This document shows, piece by piece, positions 34,319 through 42,818 of a stretch of 64,000 nt of DNA. The stretch spans positions 124,001 to 188,000 of the forward strand of contig VGGR01000001.1 in assembly GCA_016868585.1 (NCBI GenBank). The letters run 5' to 3'. A program made the translations under genes and the position numbers. Under the pieces are notes generated by a model, which had not been told where the DNA came from, did no database searches, and saw only the letters and a program-made list of their open reading frames with translations. Numbering within the stretch: position 1 is the first letter of the stretch; every line of letters starts with the position of its first letter. The DNA comes from Bacteroidota bacterium. Lineage in GTDB: Bacteria; Bacteroidota; Bacteroidia; Chitinophagales; Chitinophagaceae.

Positions 34319-36040
34319 ATGAGAAGTAATGCATACGTTTTGGCGTTTCTTTTGAGCTTGTCGGTATCTTATGGATTTTCGCAAAAAGTAGGTAACACCT
34401 ACGACTTGAGAGATTCTTCCTTGATCCCTACAAAGCTAATGCCTCAACACACAGAGTTCCTAAACGGAACTTACAATTATCCTGCAAAACCCCGTAGCCA
34501 GTGGGAACTAGGTGTTAAAGCTGGCTTATTCCAAATCAGAGGTGATGTTTCTGCTCAATTTCTATCGCCGGGATTTGGATTCCATGTGCGTAAATCACTT
34601 GGATATGCCATCTCTGCCAGAGTGGAATACATGTACGGGATTGGTAAAGGGTATAGCTACCGTGAATTCAGAAATTTTGCAAAAAATACTGCTTGGGGAT
34701 CCGGCATAGCTAGTCCAGCACAGCGTTACTCAGCTCCTCGCGCACTTCAAATCACCACACCGGCAGGTACAACCGTTACCTATGTTTCTTCAAAAGATGG
34801 AGTGGCTTCCACGCCGCTGGAGAAAATATTCTATAACTACAAAGCCAAAGTACAGGACTTAACTGTGCAGGCATTGTTGACTATCAACAACATTCAATTT
34901 CATAAAACAAATAGCTCACTCAATACTTACGCTATTGCAGGTGTGGGTGCCGCTATCTATGAAACACGGGTAAACGCATTGAATGGCGATGTGAAATATA
35001 ATTTCAATTCACTTACCCAGCCAACCTACAAAGACCGTCAGAATTTCCTGAAGAATTTGAAGAATAACATTCTTGATGGAAGCTTTGAAACACCTGCTGA
35101 AAGTTATGGTACCACTCGTGCTCAGTTAGGAGACAAAACCCTGAGACCTGTTGCAACATTTGGATTTGGAGTTGCTTTCAAGTTAAATAATCGTATCAAT
35201 CTGGCCATAGAAGATCGTTGGACCATTACCCGCGATGATTTATTGGACGGACAGCGTTGGCAGGAGTTTGCCTGGGGTGATGCTGCATTGACACCTGATT
35301 TTGATACGTATAACTACATGACTGTTGGCTTGAACATCAACTTGGGGAAAAACGCAGTTCAGCCCTTGTATTGGTTGAATCCATTGGACTATGCCTATAG
35401 TGAGTTGCGTAATCCCCGGATGATGAATATACCTAAGCCAGTTCTGTTGGATACCGACGGTGATGGTGTAACTGATCAGTTTGATCGTGAACAAACACCT
35501 GCTGGATGCCCGGTGGATACGCATGGGGTAAGCCTGGATACTGATGGAGATGGTGTTCCTGATTGTAAGGATAAAGAATTAATCACACCTACTCGTTGCC
35601 AGCCTGTTGATGTTGACGGAGTGGGTAATTGCAAATGCCCGGATGATTGTAAAGTAGCTGTGGCTCCTCCTCCTACTTGTGAGCAAAAATTAGAGGCACT
35701 TCCAAGTGTTGCCTTTAAAGCGGGGTCCAATAAACTTTCTGACGATGCAATGGCTGTATTGGCAGCTGCAGCCTCTCGTATTCGTAATAGCCCCGGTTGT
35801 AACGTGGTGGTAGTTGGATACTGCGCTGCAGATAAGCGTGAGCAACAAATGAGCTGGGATCGTGTTAATGCCATCATCACTTATATGGTGGATAAGGAAG
35901 GTATTAGCCAGTATCGCTTTATCTTCAATTACGGTCAACAAGGTGGTGATTGCAATACGGTAGATCTTCGTGCTGCTGCCGATGGAGAGGTTGGACCAAA
36001 CCGTGTTGATCCTCCTCATCCAAATCTTCATAAGAACTAA
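34319..36040 (+). CDS. OmpA-family outer membrane protein with TSP3 repeats
   Basis: 573 residues. Signal peptide (about 1-21, ending GFSQ), N-terminal beta-barrel-like region (about 50-345), two calcium-binding thrombospondin type 3-like repeats (LDTDGDGVTDQFD and LDTDGDGVPDCKD, about 378-425), a Cys-rich/Pro linker, and a C-terminal OmpA-like domain (about 455-560). The OmpA domain is divergent: the peptidoglycan-binding G-x-T-D motif reads GYCA, while SWDRVNAIITYMV keeps the helix with its Arg. Strong promoter and strong terminator suggest a monocistronic, highly expressed envelope protein. Role likely structural linkage between outer membrane and cell wall, but the altered motif leaves this open. 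Confidence 0.85.
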   Translation: MRSNAYVLAFLLSLSVSYGFSQKVGNTYDLRDSSLIPTKLMPQHTEFLNGTYNYPAKPRSQWELGVKAGLFQIRGDVSAQFLSPGFGFHVRKSLGYAISARVEYMYGIGKGYSYREFRNFAKNTAWGSGIASPAQRYSAPRALQITTPAGTTVTYVSSKDGVASTPLEKIFYNYKAKVQDLTVQALLTINNIQFHKTNSSLNTYAIAGVGAAIYETRVNALNGDVKYNFNSLTQPTYKDRQNFLKNLKNNILDGSFETPAESYGTTRAQLGDKTLRPVATFGFGVAFKLNNRINLAIEDRWTITRDDLLDGQRWQEFAWGDAALTPDFDTYNYMTVGLNINLGKNAVQPLYWLNPLDYAYSELRNPRMMNIPKPVLLDTDGDGVTDQFDREQTPAGCPVDTHGVSLDTDGDGVPDCKDKELITPTRCQPVDVDGVGNCKCPDDCKVAVAPPPTCEQKLEALPSVAFKAGSNKLSDDAMAVLAAAASRIRNSPGCNVVVVGYCAADKREQQMSWDRVNAIITYMVDKEGISQYRFIFNYGQQGGDCNTVDLRAAADGEVGPNRVDPPHPNLHKN

Positions 36041-36061
36041 TAGTTGCTTTTTAAGAATGTT

Positions 36062-36098
36062 CAAAGAACCCCGGACCATCCGGGGTTCTTTGTTTTTT
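36062..36098 (+). terminator. strong intrinsic terminator of the OmpA-family gene
   Basis: CAAAGAACCCCGG / CCGGGGTTCTTTG, perfect 13-bp stem with loop ACCAT, followed by TTTTTT. 21 bp after the stop codon. Nothing else recognisable in 36041-36188. Confidence 0.95.
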
Positions 36099-36188
36099 CC
36101 TTTTGACTGACTATCATAGCTTTAGGCAATTATTAACGCTATAACCTTGGTAGTTCATCTTTTTTGCTTAAGATTTGTTGCTTCATCG

Positions 36189-36196
36189 TAATTTTG
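36189..36196 (+). promoter_or_regulatory. -7 promoter element of bamD
   Basis: TAATTTTG, exact TAnnTTTG, 7 nt before ATG 36204; a TTTG lies 22 nt upstream (36163-36166), a slightly long spacing. Confidence 0.55.
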
Positions 36197-36203
36197 CTCC
36201 CCC

Positions 36204-37040
36204 ATGTCCATCCTATTGCGATTCAGTGTGTTGTCATTGATTTTCTTTTCGGTTGGAATGTTGTCTGGTTGTGGTAAAAGTTTGAGTAAACTTTTAAAAA
36301 ATCCAGATGCGGCCTACAAACTGAAAATGGCCGAACAGTTCTTTGCAAAAAAGTCTTACACAAAGGCCCAACAGGTTTACGAGGATATCATGCCCTTTTA
36401 TAAAACCAGCAAGGAGTTTGAGGATATATATTACAAGTATGCTTATTGTGCTTACAATCTCTACGATTTCATGAACGCAGAGAATCTTTTTAAAAGTTAT
36501 CTGGAGATTTTTCCTGCCAGTGCTCGAGCGGAGGAAATAGATTATATGCGAGCATATTGTTATTACCAACAATCTCCCAAAGCTGCACTAGATCAAACCA
36601 ATACAGTGAAGGCGATGGGGATGATGCAGGTTTTCATTAACACGCACCCAGGTTCGCCTCGCAATAAAGAGGCTTCTGAAATCATTGATCAGTGTAGGGC
36701 AAAACTCGAATCAAAAGAATTCATGAGCGCACAGCTTTATTTTGATCTGGGTCAATTTCGTGCTGCGGGGGTTGCATTCAATTCACTATTGAATGCATTT
36801 CCTGAATCTGTTCGTGCTGATGAGTATAAGTTAATGGCCATTCGTTCATATTATCAATATGCAGAAATGAGCATTGAGGAAAAGCGAATTGAACGCTTTG
36901 AGCAAGTGATTAACGAATGTTATGAATTTGCCGATCGATATCCGGAGAGTAAGTTGAAAAAAGAGATTGACACCATTTTAAATAATTCACAGACTAATAT
37001 AAAAACACTAAAAAATGAGCAAGTTAAGACGACATCTTAG
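36204..37040 (+). CDS. bamD: outer membrane protein assembly factor BamD
   Basis: 278 residues. Lipoprotein signal, lipobox LSGC (Cys23). The mature part is a set of about five TPR-like helical repeats; landmarks YKLKMAEQFFAKKSYTKAQQVYEDI, YKYAYCAYNLYDFMNAENLFKSYLEIFPASARAEE (as separate helices) and the final DRYPESKLKKEID. BamD is the essential TPR lipoprotein of the BAM complex that inserts beta-barrels into the outer membrane. The gene order bamD-rpoZ-DUF4835 is characteristic of Bacteroidota. Its 3' end overlaps the rpoZ start by 26 nt. Confidence 0.92.
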   Translation: MSILLRFSVLSLIFFSVGMLSGCGKSLSKLLKNPDAAYKLKMAEQFFAKKSYTKAQQVYEDIMPFYKTSKEFEDIYYKYAYCAYNLYDFMNAENLFKSYLEIFPASARAEEIDYMRAYCYYQQSPKAALDQTNTVKAMGMMQVFINTHPGSPRNKEASEIIDQCRAKLESKEFMSAQLYFDLGQFRAAGVAFNSLLNAFPESVRADEYKLMAIRSYYQYAEMSIEEKRIERFEQVINECYEFADRYPESKLKKEIDTILNNSQTNIKTLKNEQVKTTS

Positions 37041-37356
37041 CGCAGGCATTGCCAGTAATGTAGAAACGCGTAATCTTCAGGATATACGCGCCAAGACGGG
37101 AAATGTTTACGAGTCCATCTCTATTGTAGCCAAGCGGGCAGGACAGATTAATATTTCATTGAAGGAAGAATTGCACACTAAGCTGGAAGAATTTGCTTCT
37201 CACACCGATAGTTTGGAAGAAATCCATGAGAATAAAGAGCAAATTGAGATTTCACGCGCCTATGAACGTATGCCAAATCCTGCGTTATTAGCAACACAGG
37301 AGTTCATGGACGATAAGATTTATTTCCGCAAACAAGAGGATGAACTGTTCAGCTAA
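37015..37356 (+). CDS. rpoZ: RNA polymerase omega/Rpb6-like subunit
   Basis: 113 residues. Bacteroidota-type omega: a basic N-terminus (SKLRRHLSAGIASNVETRN), the conserved helix KTGNVYESISIVAKRAGQI and a long acidic C-terminal helix region ending in ERMPNPALLATQEFMDD. Assists folding and assembly of the beta' subunit. Overlaps the bamD 3' end by 26 nt, the usual arrangement in this phylum. Confidence 0.85.
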   Translation: MSKLRRHLSAGIASNVETRNLQDIRAKTGNVYESISIVAKRAGQINISLKEELHTKLEEFASHTDSLEEIHENKEQIEISRAYERMPNPALLATQEFMDDKIYFRKQEDELFS

Positions 37357-37367
37357 TAACTGCTGAA

Positions 37368-38279
37368 ATGAGACGCACGGTACTTTACTTATTTCTTTGC
37401 TTGCTACCAGGTTTGGTAAGCAGTCAGGAAATACAGGCACGTGTAGAAATACTTACCAATAAAATCAGTTCTCAAATAGATCGCAGGGTATTCCAAACCC
37501 TTCAAAACGGGCTCACTAATTTTATTAGCTCTCGCAAATGGACCACTGATGTATTTCAGCCTGCTGAGCGGATCCAGTGTAGTTTTTTATTGACCCTGTC
37601 GCAGGATCTCGGTAACAATACTTATCGGGGTGGTATTACCATTCAAGCTGCACGTCCTGCTTATAATACCTCCTATGTCAGTCCACTATTAAATTTCCAT
37701 GACGATAATCTTGTTTTTAAGTATGTGGAATTTCAACCCATAGAATTTAATGAAAATCGGGTTCAGGGTAGTGACCCATATGTGTCCAATTTAACGGCAA
37801 CAATTGCTTATTATATCAACATTATTTTAGGGTTAGACTATTCTTCTTATAGCCTTCGTGGTGGAGACGTTTATTTTCAAAAAGCCTGGAACATAGTAAA
37901 TAATGCACCTGACTCAAAAGATATTTCAGGTTGGAAATCGTTCGACGGGCTTCGGAATCGATATTGGTTGGCTGAAAATCTAAATAATAATCGATACACG
38001 CTCTTTCACGATGCACTATTTGCGTATTACCGAACTGGCATTGACGTGCTTTTTGAAAATGAAGAAGCCGCTCGCAATGGGATCCTTAACGCCCTGAGCT
38101 ATTTGAATACGGTTAGTACGGAGAACCTGAATTCAATGATTGTTTCGGTGTTTTTTCAAGGGAAGGGCAATGAATTGTTTAAGATCTTCAGTAAAGGAAC
38201 TGGTGAACAGAAGGGGCGTGCAAAAGAGTTGCTTTCAAAATTAGACATCACTAATCTTTCACTTTATCGCACGCTATGA
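37368..38279 (+). CDS. DUF4835 family exported protein (PorD-like)
   Basis: 303 residues with a signal peptide (about 1-19, ending GLVSS). Sequence matches the Bacteroidota DUF4835 family: QEIQARVEI at the mature N-terminus, RIQCSFLLTLSQ, GGITIQAARPAYN, YVEFQPIEFNEN and NLTATIAYYINIILGLDYSSYS. Some databases name the family PorD in connection with type IX secretion; I recall this only loosely. Cell location probably periplasm or outer membrane. Fourth-position synteny after bamD-rpoZ is conserved in the phylum; here no coaBC intervenes. Overlaps the next gene by 4 nt. Confidence 0.82.
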   Translation: MRRTVLYLFLCLLPGLVSSQEIQARVEILTNKISSQIDRRVFQTLQNGLTNFISSRKWTTDVFQPAERIQCSFLLTLSQDLGNNTYRGGITIQAARPAYNTSYVSPLLNFHDDNLVFKYVEFQPIEFNENRVQGSDPYVSNLTATIAYYINIILGLDYSSYSLRGGDVYFQKAWNIVNNAPDSKDISGWKSFDGLRNRYWLAENLNNNRYTLFHDALFAYYRTGIDVLFENEEAARNGILNALSYLNTVSTENLNSMIVSVFFQGKGNELFKIFSKGTGEQKGRAKELLSKLDITNLSLYRTL

Positions 38280-38650
38280 GAGGCTTTCCGGCTTTATTTT
38301 TTATTGCCATTGTTTTATGGGGGTGTCAATCCAGACAAAATGTGCCCGCCGGAATAATTGGCCCCGACAAAATGGAAGCTGTACTATTTGATATGCTGCG
38401 AAGTGGCAATTTGATCAATAATTTCCTCTTGGCCAAGGACTCCAGTTTGCCTAAAGAGCAGACTCATATTGACTGGATCAATAAGGTCTTAATCTTTCAT
38501 TCAATTTCTGAACAGCAATTCAAAGAAAGTTTTGCGTATTACCAAAATCATCCTGCATTGATGGTTCAGATAATGGATTCAATCTCTAAAATAGAGGAGG
38601 ATCCCCTGATCAAAATCACTAAGCCAGGTATGACATTACCTGCTCAGTAA
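38276..38650 (+). CDS. DUF4296 lipoprotein
   Basis: 124 residues. Lipobox LWGC (Cys17). Mature part fits DUF4296: PDKMEAVLFDMLRSG, then the helix with KVLIFHSISEQQFKESFAYYQNHPALM. Unknown function; short helical lipoprotein. Starts by ATGA overlap with the DUF4835 gene, so translationally coupled. Last gene of the bamD unit. Confidence 0.8.
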   Translation: MRGFPALFFIAIVLWGCQSRQNVPAGIIGPDKMEAVLFDMLRSGNLINNFLLAKDSSLPKEQTHIDWINKVLIFHSISEQQFKESFAYYQNHPALMVQIMDSISKIEEDPLIKITKPGMTLPAQ

Positions 38651-38679
38651 GTGCTAATTTTAGCTATTATTAATAGGCT

Positions 38680-39375
38680 ATGAATAAAGTTGTAACAGGT
38701 CCAGACGAGGCCATCTACGATATCAATGATGGTGCCACACTTATGCTTGGTGGCTTTGGGCTATGTGGGATACCTGAAAACTGTATTGCTGCTTTGGTCA
38801 AAAAAGGGGTTAAGGATCTTACCTGTATCTCTAACAACGCCGGGGTTGACGACTTTGGAATAGGATTGTTGCTGCAACAAAAACAGGTGCGTAAAATGAT
38901 CTCCTCTTATGTTGGTGAAAATGCTGAATTTGAGCGACAATTATTAAGTGGTGAGTTGCTGGTAGATCTTATTCCACAAGGAACGCTGGCCACACGCTGC
39001 TTGGCAGCCGGGTACGGAATGCCTGCCATTTATACCCCTGCAGGGGTAGGCACTGAAGTGGCGGAGGGAAAGGAGGTTAGAAACTTTAGGGGTAAAGATT
39101 ATTTATTGGAGTATGCCTTTGATGCAGATTTTGCCATTGTAAAAGCCTGGAAAGGGGACACAATGGGAAATTTAGTTTTTCATGCAACGGCCCGAAATTT
39201 TAATCCTTTAATGGCTATGGCTGGAAAAATTACTATTGCCGAAGTGGAAGAACTAGTTCCTGCAGGCAGCCTGGACCCCGATTCTATTCACACAGCAGGG
39301 ATCTATGTGCATAGAATTTTTGAGGGAAAGAGTTTTCAAAAAAGAATTGAACAACTTACTATTAGTCAATCTTGA
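38680..39375 (+). CDS. scoA: 3-oxoacid CoA-transferase subunit A
   Basis: 231 residues. Alpha subunit of succinyl-CoA:3-ketoacid CoA-transferase: [22 protein letters not shown], then [19 protein letters not shown] and [29 protein letters not shown] (seen as separate parts). With subunit B it moves CoA between succinyl-CoA and acetoacetate in ketone-body or leucine/butanoate metabolism. The subunit B gene starts 14 bp after this stop codon. Confidence 0.95.
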   Translation: MNKVVTGPDEAIYDINDGATLMLGGFGLCGIPENCIAALVKKGVKDLTCISNNAGVDDFGIGLLLQQKQVRKMISSYVGENAEFERQLLSGELLVDLIPQGTLATRCLAAGYGMPAIYTPAGVGTEVAEGKEVRNFRGKDYLLEYAFDADFAIVKAWKGDTMGNLVFHATARNFNPLMAMAGKITIAEVEELVPAGSLDPDSIHTAGIYVHRIFEGKSFQKRIEQLTISQS

Positions 39376-39389
39376 TTTATACCAGTAGT

Positions 39390-40046
39390 ATGCCACTTAC
39401 AAAAGAACAAATAGCGCAACGTATTGCCCGCGAATTAAAGCATGGGTTTTATGTAAATCTGGGTATAGGTATTCCTACGTTGGTCGCTAATTATATCCCA
39501 CCAGGAGTTGACGTAGTGTTGCAGAGTGAAAATGGGTTGTTGGGAATGGGCCCGTTTCCCACTGCAGATAAAGTTGATCCTGATTTAATCAATGCAGGAA
39601 AGCAGATCATCACAACAATAAAGGGTTCCGTTTTTTTTGATTCTGCGGTTAGTTTTGGAATGATACGGGCTGGTAAAGTAGATCTTACCGTGTTAGGAGC
39701 TATGGAAGTAAACGACCAAGGGGATATTGCAAATTGGAAAATACCTGGAAAAATGGTTAAAGGAATGGGCGGAGCTATGGATCTGGTTGCCAGCGCACGT
39801 AATATCATAGTAGCTATGATGCACACCAATCCGAGGGGAGCATCCAAGCTGCTATCTCGCTGCGAACTTCCGCTTACCGGAGTGCGATGCGTAAAAAAAG
39901 TAGTTACTGATTTAGCAGTATTGGATATTACTCCCGATGGTTTTTTATTACGTGAACGTGCTCCCGGCGTGACAGTTGAAGAAATTCAATCTAAAACGGC
40001 CGGCAAACTGGTTATTCCATCCGAAGTGCCTGAGATAGTGCTCTAA
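39390..40046 (+). CDS. scoB: 3-oxoacid CoA-transferase subunit B
   Basis: 218 residues from ATG 39390 (an upstream TTG at 39372 overlaps scoA and adds only non-conserved residues). Catalytic Glu lies in LQSENGLLGMGPFP, whose carboxylate forms the CoA thioester intermediate; also FDSAVSFGMIRAGKVDLTVLGAM and PGKMVKGMGGAMDLV in parts. Forms the (alpha-beta) enzyme with scoA. Its 3' end overlaps the 3' end of the convergent response-regulator gene by 4 bp. Confidence 0.95.
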   Translation: MPLTKEQIAQRIARELKHGFYVNLGIGIPTLVANYIPPGVDVVLQSENGLLGMGPFPTADKVDPDLINAGKQIITTIKGSVFFDSAVSFGMIRAGKVDLTVLGAMEVNDQGDIANWKIPGKMVKGMGGAMDLVASARNIIVAMMHTNPRGASKLLSRCELPLTGVRCVKKVVTDLAVLDITPDGFLLRERAPGVTVEEIQSKTAGKLVIPSEVPEIVL

Positions 40047-40690
40047 AGGGAAACAATTCCATTTCGAATTGCCACCATGGCTAGGCCCACACGACTTTTT
40101 ACGTCCAGCTTGATAAACAATTGGTCTCGAATTGAATCAACCGTTCTTGGGTTTAGTTTCATTCGTTGGGCTACCTCTTTGTAAGTCATATCCGAACAAG
40201 CCAATTGTAAGAAAAAGATCTCTTCGTCGTTCAATAAAGACTTTTGCAAACGTTTTGTCCCATCCTCTTTGCTATTGACCATATTGACCAATTTTGTAGT
40301 AGTGTGATTGGAATAATATTGGCCTTCGGTGGCAATGGTAGAAATAGCGGCTTTCAAGTCTGAAGGATTAGCTGATTTGTGCAGCATCCCTTTTACACCC
40401 AATTGAAGTAATTGAATAAGCGTGAGATCGGAGTCATACATAGTAAGCATTAGCACTTTGATGGAAGGTCGGTTTTTTTTCAACCATTGGGCCGTTTCCA
40501 TTCCATTCATTTCCTTCATGTTTAGGTCCAGCAGTACCAGATCGGGTTCAGGGTTTGATTTTAGTGATTGGATAAGCTCCTTGCCATGACTGCATTGATC
40601 AACTACTTTAAAGTTTTCAAATTCATTAATGCGGGTGGCTAGGGCGTTACGTAACATGACATGGTCGTCAACAAGGATAATTCGTATCAT
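40043..40690 (-). CDS. LuxR/NarL-type response regulator
   Basis: 215 residues from ATG 40690. Receiver domain (about 1-120) with acidic pair Asp8-Asp9, phospho-acceptor Asp55 in LVLLDLNM and Lys in MLHKSA; C-terminal GerE/LuxR helix-turn-helix (about 150-210) with TYKEVAQRMKLNPRTVDSIRDQL. The longer frame to 40732 overlaps the kinase and is not preferred: ATG 40690 overlaps the kinase stop by 4 nt (ATGA). It is the cognate partner of the kinase; target genes unknown, though the operon's own upstream region contains a paired direct repeat. Confidence 0.93.
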   Translation of the reverse strand: MIRIILVDDHVMLRNALATRINEFENFKVVDQCSHGKELIQSLKSNPEPDLVLLDLNMKEMNGMETAQWLKKNRPSIKVLMLTMYDSDLTLIQLLQLGVKGMLHKSANPSDLKAAISTIATEGQYYSNHTTTKLVNMVNSKEDGTKRLQKSLLNDEEIFFLQLACSDMTYKEVAQRMKLNPRTVDSIRDQLFIKLDVKSRVGLAMVAIRNGIVSL

Positions 40691-41343
40691 AGGTTGGTTT
40701 TTAAGCAAGGGATTTGAAGGGTGAGACAACAACCCTGATTGGGCGTGCTGTCTATTTTTAATTTTCCATGCAGCGACTCCGCTCTAAAATTCATATTGCG
40801 CAGACCAGCGGATTCAACTTTCCCAGACCTTTGGTTGAATCCTCTCCCATTGTCAATTACTTTGACGCATAGTTCCTGCTCCAAAAAGTTCATCACGATA
40901 TCTACACGAGTGGCCTTTGCATGTTTTAGCACATTGTTCAAGGCCTCCTGAACAATCCGGTAAATAATCAATTCCATTTCCTCACTGAGGTGTTGTTGCT
41001 TTCCCTGAATAACAAATGATGTTTGCATCCCGCAGACATCACGCATTCGGTCCAATTGTTTTTTCAGGGCTGCATGCAATCCAATAGAAAGAATTAACTC
41101 GCCATTTAATGATCGAGAGAGATGATGGATTTCCCGCAGGGTTTCCTCTAATAATTCAATGGTATCACTGACTTTAATGGCCGGATTATTTTTTTCTATC
41201 CGTTGTAAATTAATAATGGCTAATAAAATTGTTTGGCAAGCATTATCATGTAATTCAGAGGATATTTGCTGATAGGATTCTTCCTGAATGGCAATCTGCC
41301 AGCTAAGCCATATGCTTTTTTTGTTTTTACTGCGTATTTCCAT
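40687..41343 (-). CDS. small soluble histidine kinase (HisKA_3/HATPase), no sensor domain
   Basis: Only 218 residues. HisKA_3 dimerisation domain starts almost at the N-terminus: phospho-acceptor His32 in SSELHDNACQTILLA; HATPase_c follows with N-box EALNNVLKHAKA, G1 VIDNGRGFN and a GLRNM helix. There is no transmembrane segment and no PAS, GAF, TPR or other input domain; only about 25 residues precede the H-box. It must sense through its core, through a partner protein, or act as a shared phosphodonor. A -7-like TAGTTTTA lies 4 nt before the ATG. Divergent from photolyase. Confidence 0.9.
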   Translation of the reverse strand: MEIRSKNKKSIWLSWQIAIQEESYQQISSELHDNACQTILLAIINLQRIEKNNPAIKVSDTIELLEETLREIHHLSRSLNGELILSIGLHAALKKQLDRMRDVCGMQTSFVIQGKQQHLSEEMELIIYRIVQEALNNVLKHAKATRVDIVMNFLEQELCVKVIDNGRGFNQRSGKVESAGLRNMNFRAESLHGKLKIDSTPNQGCCLTLQIPCLKTNL

Positions 41344-41388
41344 GTGGTAAAACTAAAATTCGGTTTACTAAATTTTCAATTTGAAGTA

Positions 41389-41421
41389 TCCGTATTTTTA
41401 CTGAAAAATCTCCGTATTTTT
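41389..41421. repeat. 11-bp direct repeat, two copies 22 bp apart, in the kinase/photolyase divergent region
   Basis: TCCGTATTTTT at 41389-41399 and 41411-41421, start-to-start distance 22 bp (about two helical turns). Located 46-78 bp upstream of the kinase ATG and 82-114 bp upstream of the photolyase ATG. A candidate regulator site (inference). The remaining part of 41344-41503 is AT-rich, with TAACTTTT (41449-41456) as a possible photolyase -7 box. Confidence 0.6.
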
Positions 41422-41503
41422 CGCAATTTTATGAGGACTAAATGTGACTAACTTTTAAAAATTTCTTTCAACTATCCGTTAATTTATTTGTTATCAATAT
41501 GTA

Positions 41504-42808
41504 ATGCAACCAATTTCTATTTTCTGGTTTAGAAGGGATTTGCGAATTGAAGACAATCGTGGTTTTCACGAAGCGCTTGTTAGTGGCCTCCCTGTACAGC
41601 CTATTTTCATTTTTGATACCAATATTTTAAACGACTTAGCAGACAAATCGGATCGCCGAGTAGAGTTTATCCATCAGGCTTTGTATAAGATGCATTTGCA
41701 ATTACAACAAGTGGGAGCTGGAATCGCTGTTAGATTGGGCGATCCCCTAAAAATATTTGCTGATTTGTTGCGTGACTACTCAATCAATACTGTATTTACA
41801 AATCATGATTACGAACCTTACGCAATTCGGCGGGATGCCGCAGTAAAGACTTTCTTAGAGGCCAATGGAGTTGTATATAAAAGTTATAAGGATCAGGTTT
41901 TACTTGAGAAGCAAGAGGTTGTAAAAGAGGATGGTAAGCCGTATACGGTTTTTACTCCTTATGCTCGTCGCTGGAAGGCAACATTGCAAAAAAAAGATTT
42001 ACAATCCTATCCTTCTGAGCAACTACTGAATGCGGGTGCTCCATTTGTTGGTGACGATTTTCCTACATTGGCCAACGTTGGTTTTAAGGCAACAGGTATT
42101 TTATTCCCACCTGCTGCTTGGCAAAGTGATACAATCAAGCGGTATAAAGAAAGGAGAGACCTGCCGGCTGTTAAAGGAACCACTCAATTGGGCGTTCATC
42201 TTCGCTTTGGGACAATCAGTGTTCGTTCGTTGGCGCGGCAAGCCGGGTCTTTAAATGAGACCTTCCTCAATGAATTAATTTGGCGTGATTTTTATCATAT
42301 GATCTTATGGCATTTCCCACACGTAGTGGGGCATTCTTTTAAACCTGCTTATGAGGCTATTCAGTGGCGGAATAAGCAAGAGGAGTTTCAGTCCTGGTGT
42401 GAGGGTCAGACAGGTTATCCTATTGTAGATGCGGGTATGCGGGAGTTAAATACAACGGGGTATATGCACAACAGGGTTCGTATGATTGTGGCTTCTTTTT
42501 TAACTAAGCATTTGTTAATTGATTGGCGTTGGGGTGAAGCTTATTTTGCGAAGAAGTTACTAGACTTTGATTTAGCTGCCAATAATGGGGGGTGGCAATG
42601 GGCCGCTGGCTCTGGCTGTGATGCGGCTCCATACTTCCGTGTATTCAATCCTTATTTGCAGACACAAAAATTTGATCCAGAGTTGCAGTATATACGCAAA
42701 TGGGTTCCAACGTTTGAGGAACTGACCTATGCGCGGCCAATTGTAGCGCATGAATTTGCAAGAAAGCGTTGTTTGGAAGTATATGCAAAAGCCCTCAAGC
42801 CAGCCTGA
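41504..42808 (+). CDS. phr: deoxyribodipyrimidine photolyase (cryptochrome/photolyase family)
   Basis: 434 residues. Repairs UV-induced pyrimidine dimers using light and FADH-. N-terminal alpha/beta antenna domain from ISIFWFRRDLRIEDNRGF; C-terminal FAD domain with LIWRDFYHMILWHFP, GYPIVDAGMRELNTTGYMHNR, RMIVASFLTKHLLIDWRWGE and NGGWQWAAGSGCDAAPYFRVFNP (in parts). This last motif is that of class I CPD-type enzymes, with CDAAPYF where many have TDAAPYF. Divergent from the two-component operon; convergent with mqnD, stops 10 bp apart. Confidence 0.93.
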   Translation: MQPISIFWFRRDLRIEDNRGFHEALVSGLPVQPIFIFDTNILNDLADKSDRRVEFIHQALYKMHLQLQQVGAGIAVRLGDPLKIFADLLRDYSINTVFTNHDYEPYAIRRDAAVKTFLEANGVVYKSYKDQVLLEKQEVVKEDGKPYTVFTPYARRWKATLQKKDLQSYPSEQLLNAGAPFVGDDFPTLANVGFKATGILFPPAAWQSDTIKRYKERRDLPAVKGTTQLGVHLRFGTISVRSLARQAGSLNETFLNELIWRDFYHMILWHFPHVVGHSFKPAYEAIQWRNKQEEFQSWCEGQTGYPIVDAGMRELNTTGYMHNRVRMIVASFLTKHLLIDWRWGEAYFAKKLLDFDLAANNGGWQWAAGSGCDAAPYFRVFNPYLQTQKFDPELQYIRKWVPTFEELTYARPIVAHEFARKRCLEVYAKALKPA

Positions 42809-42818
42809 CAAATAGCCA

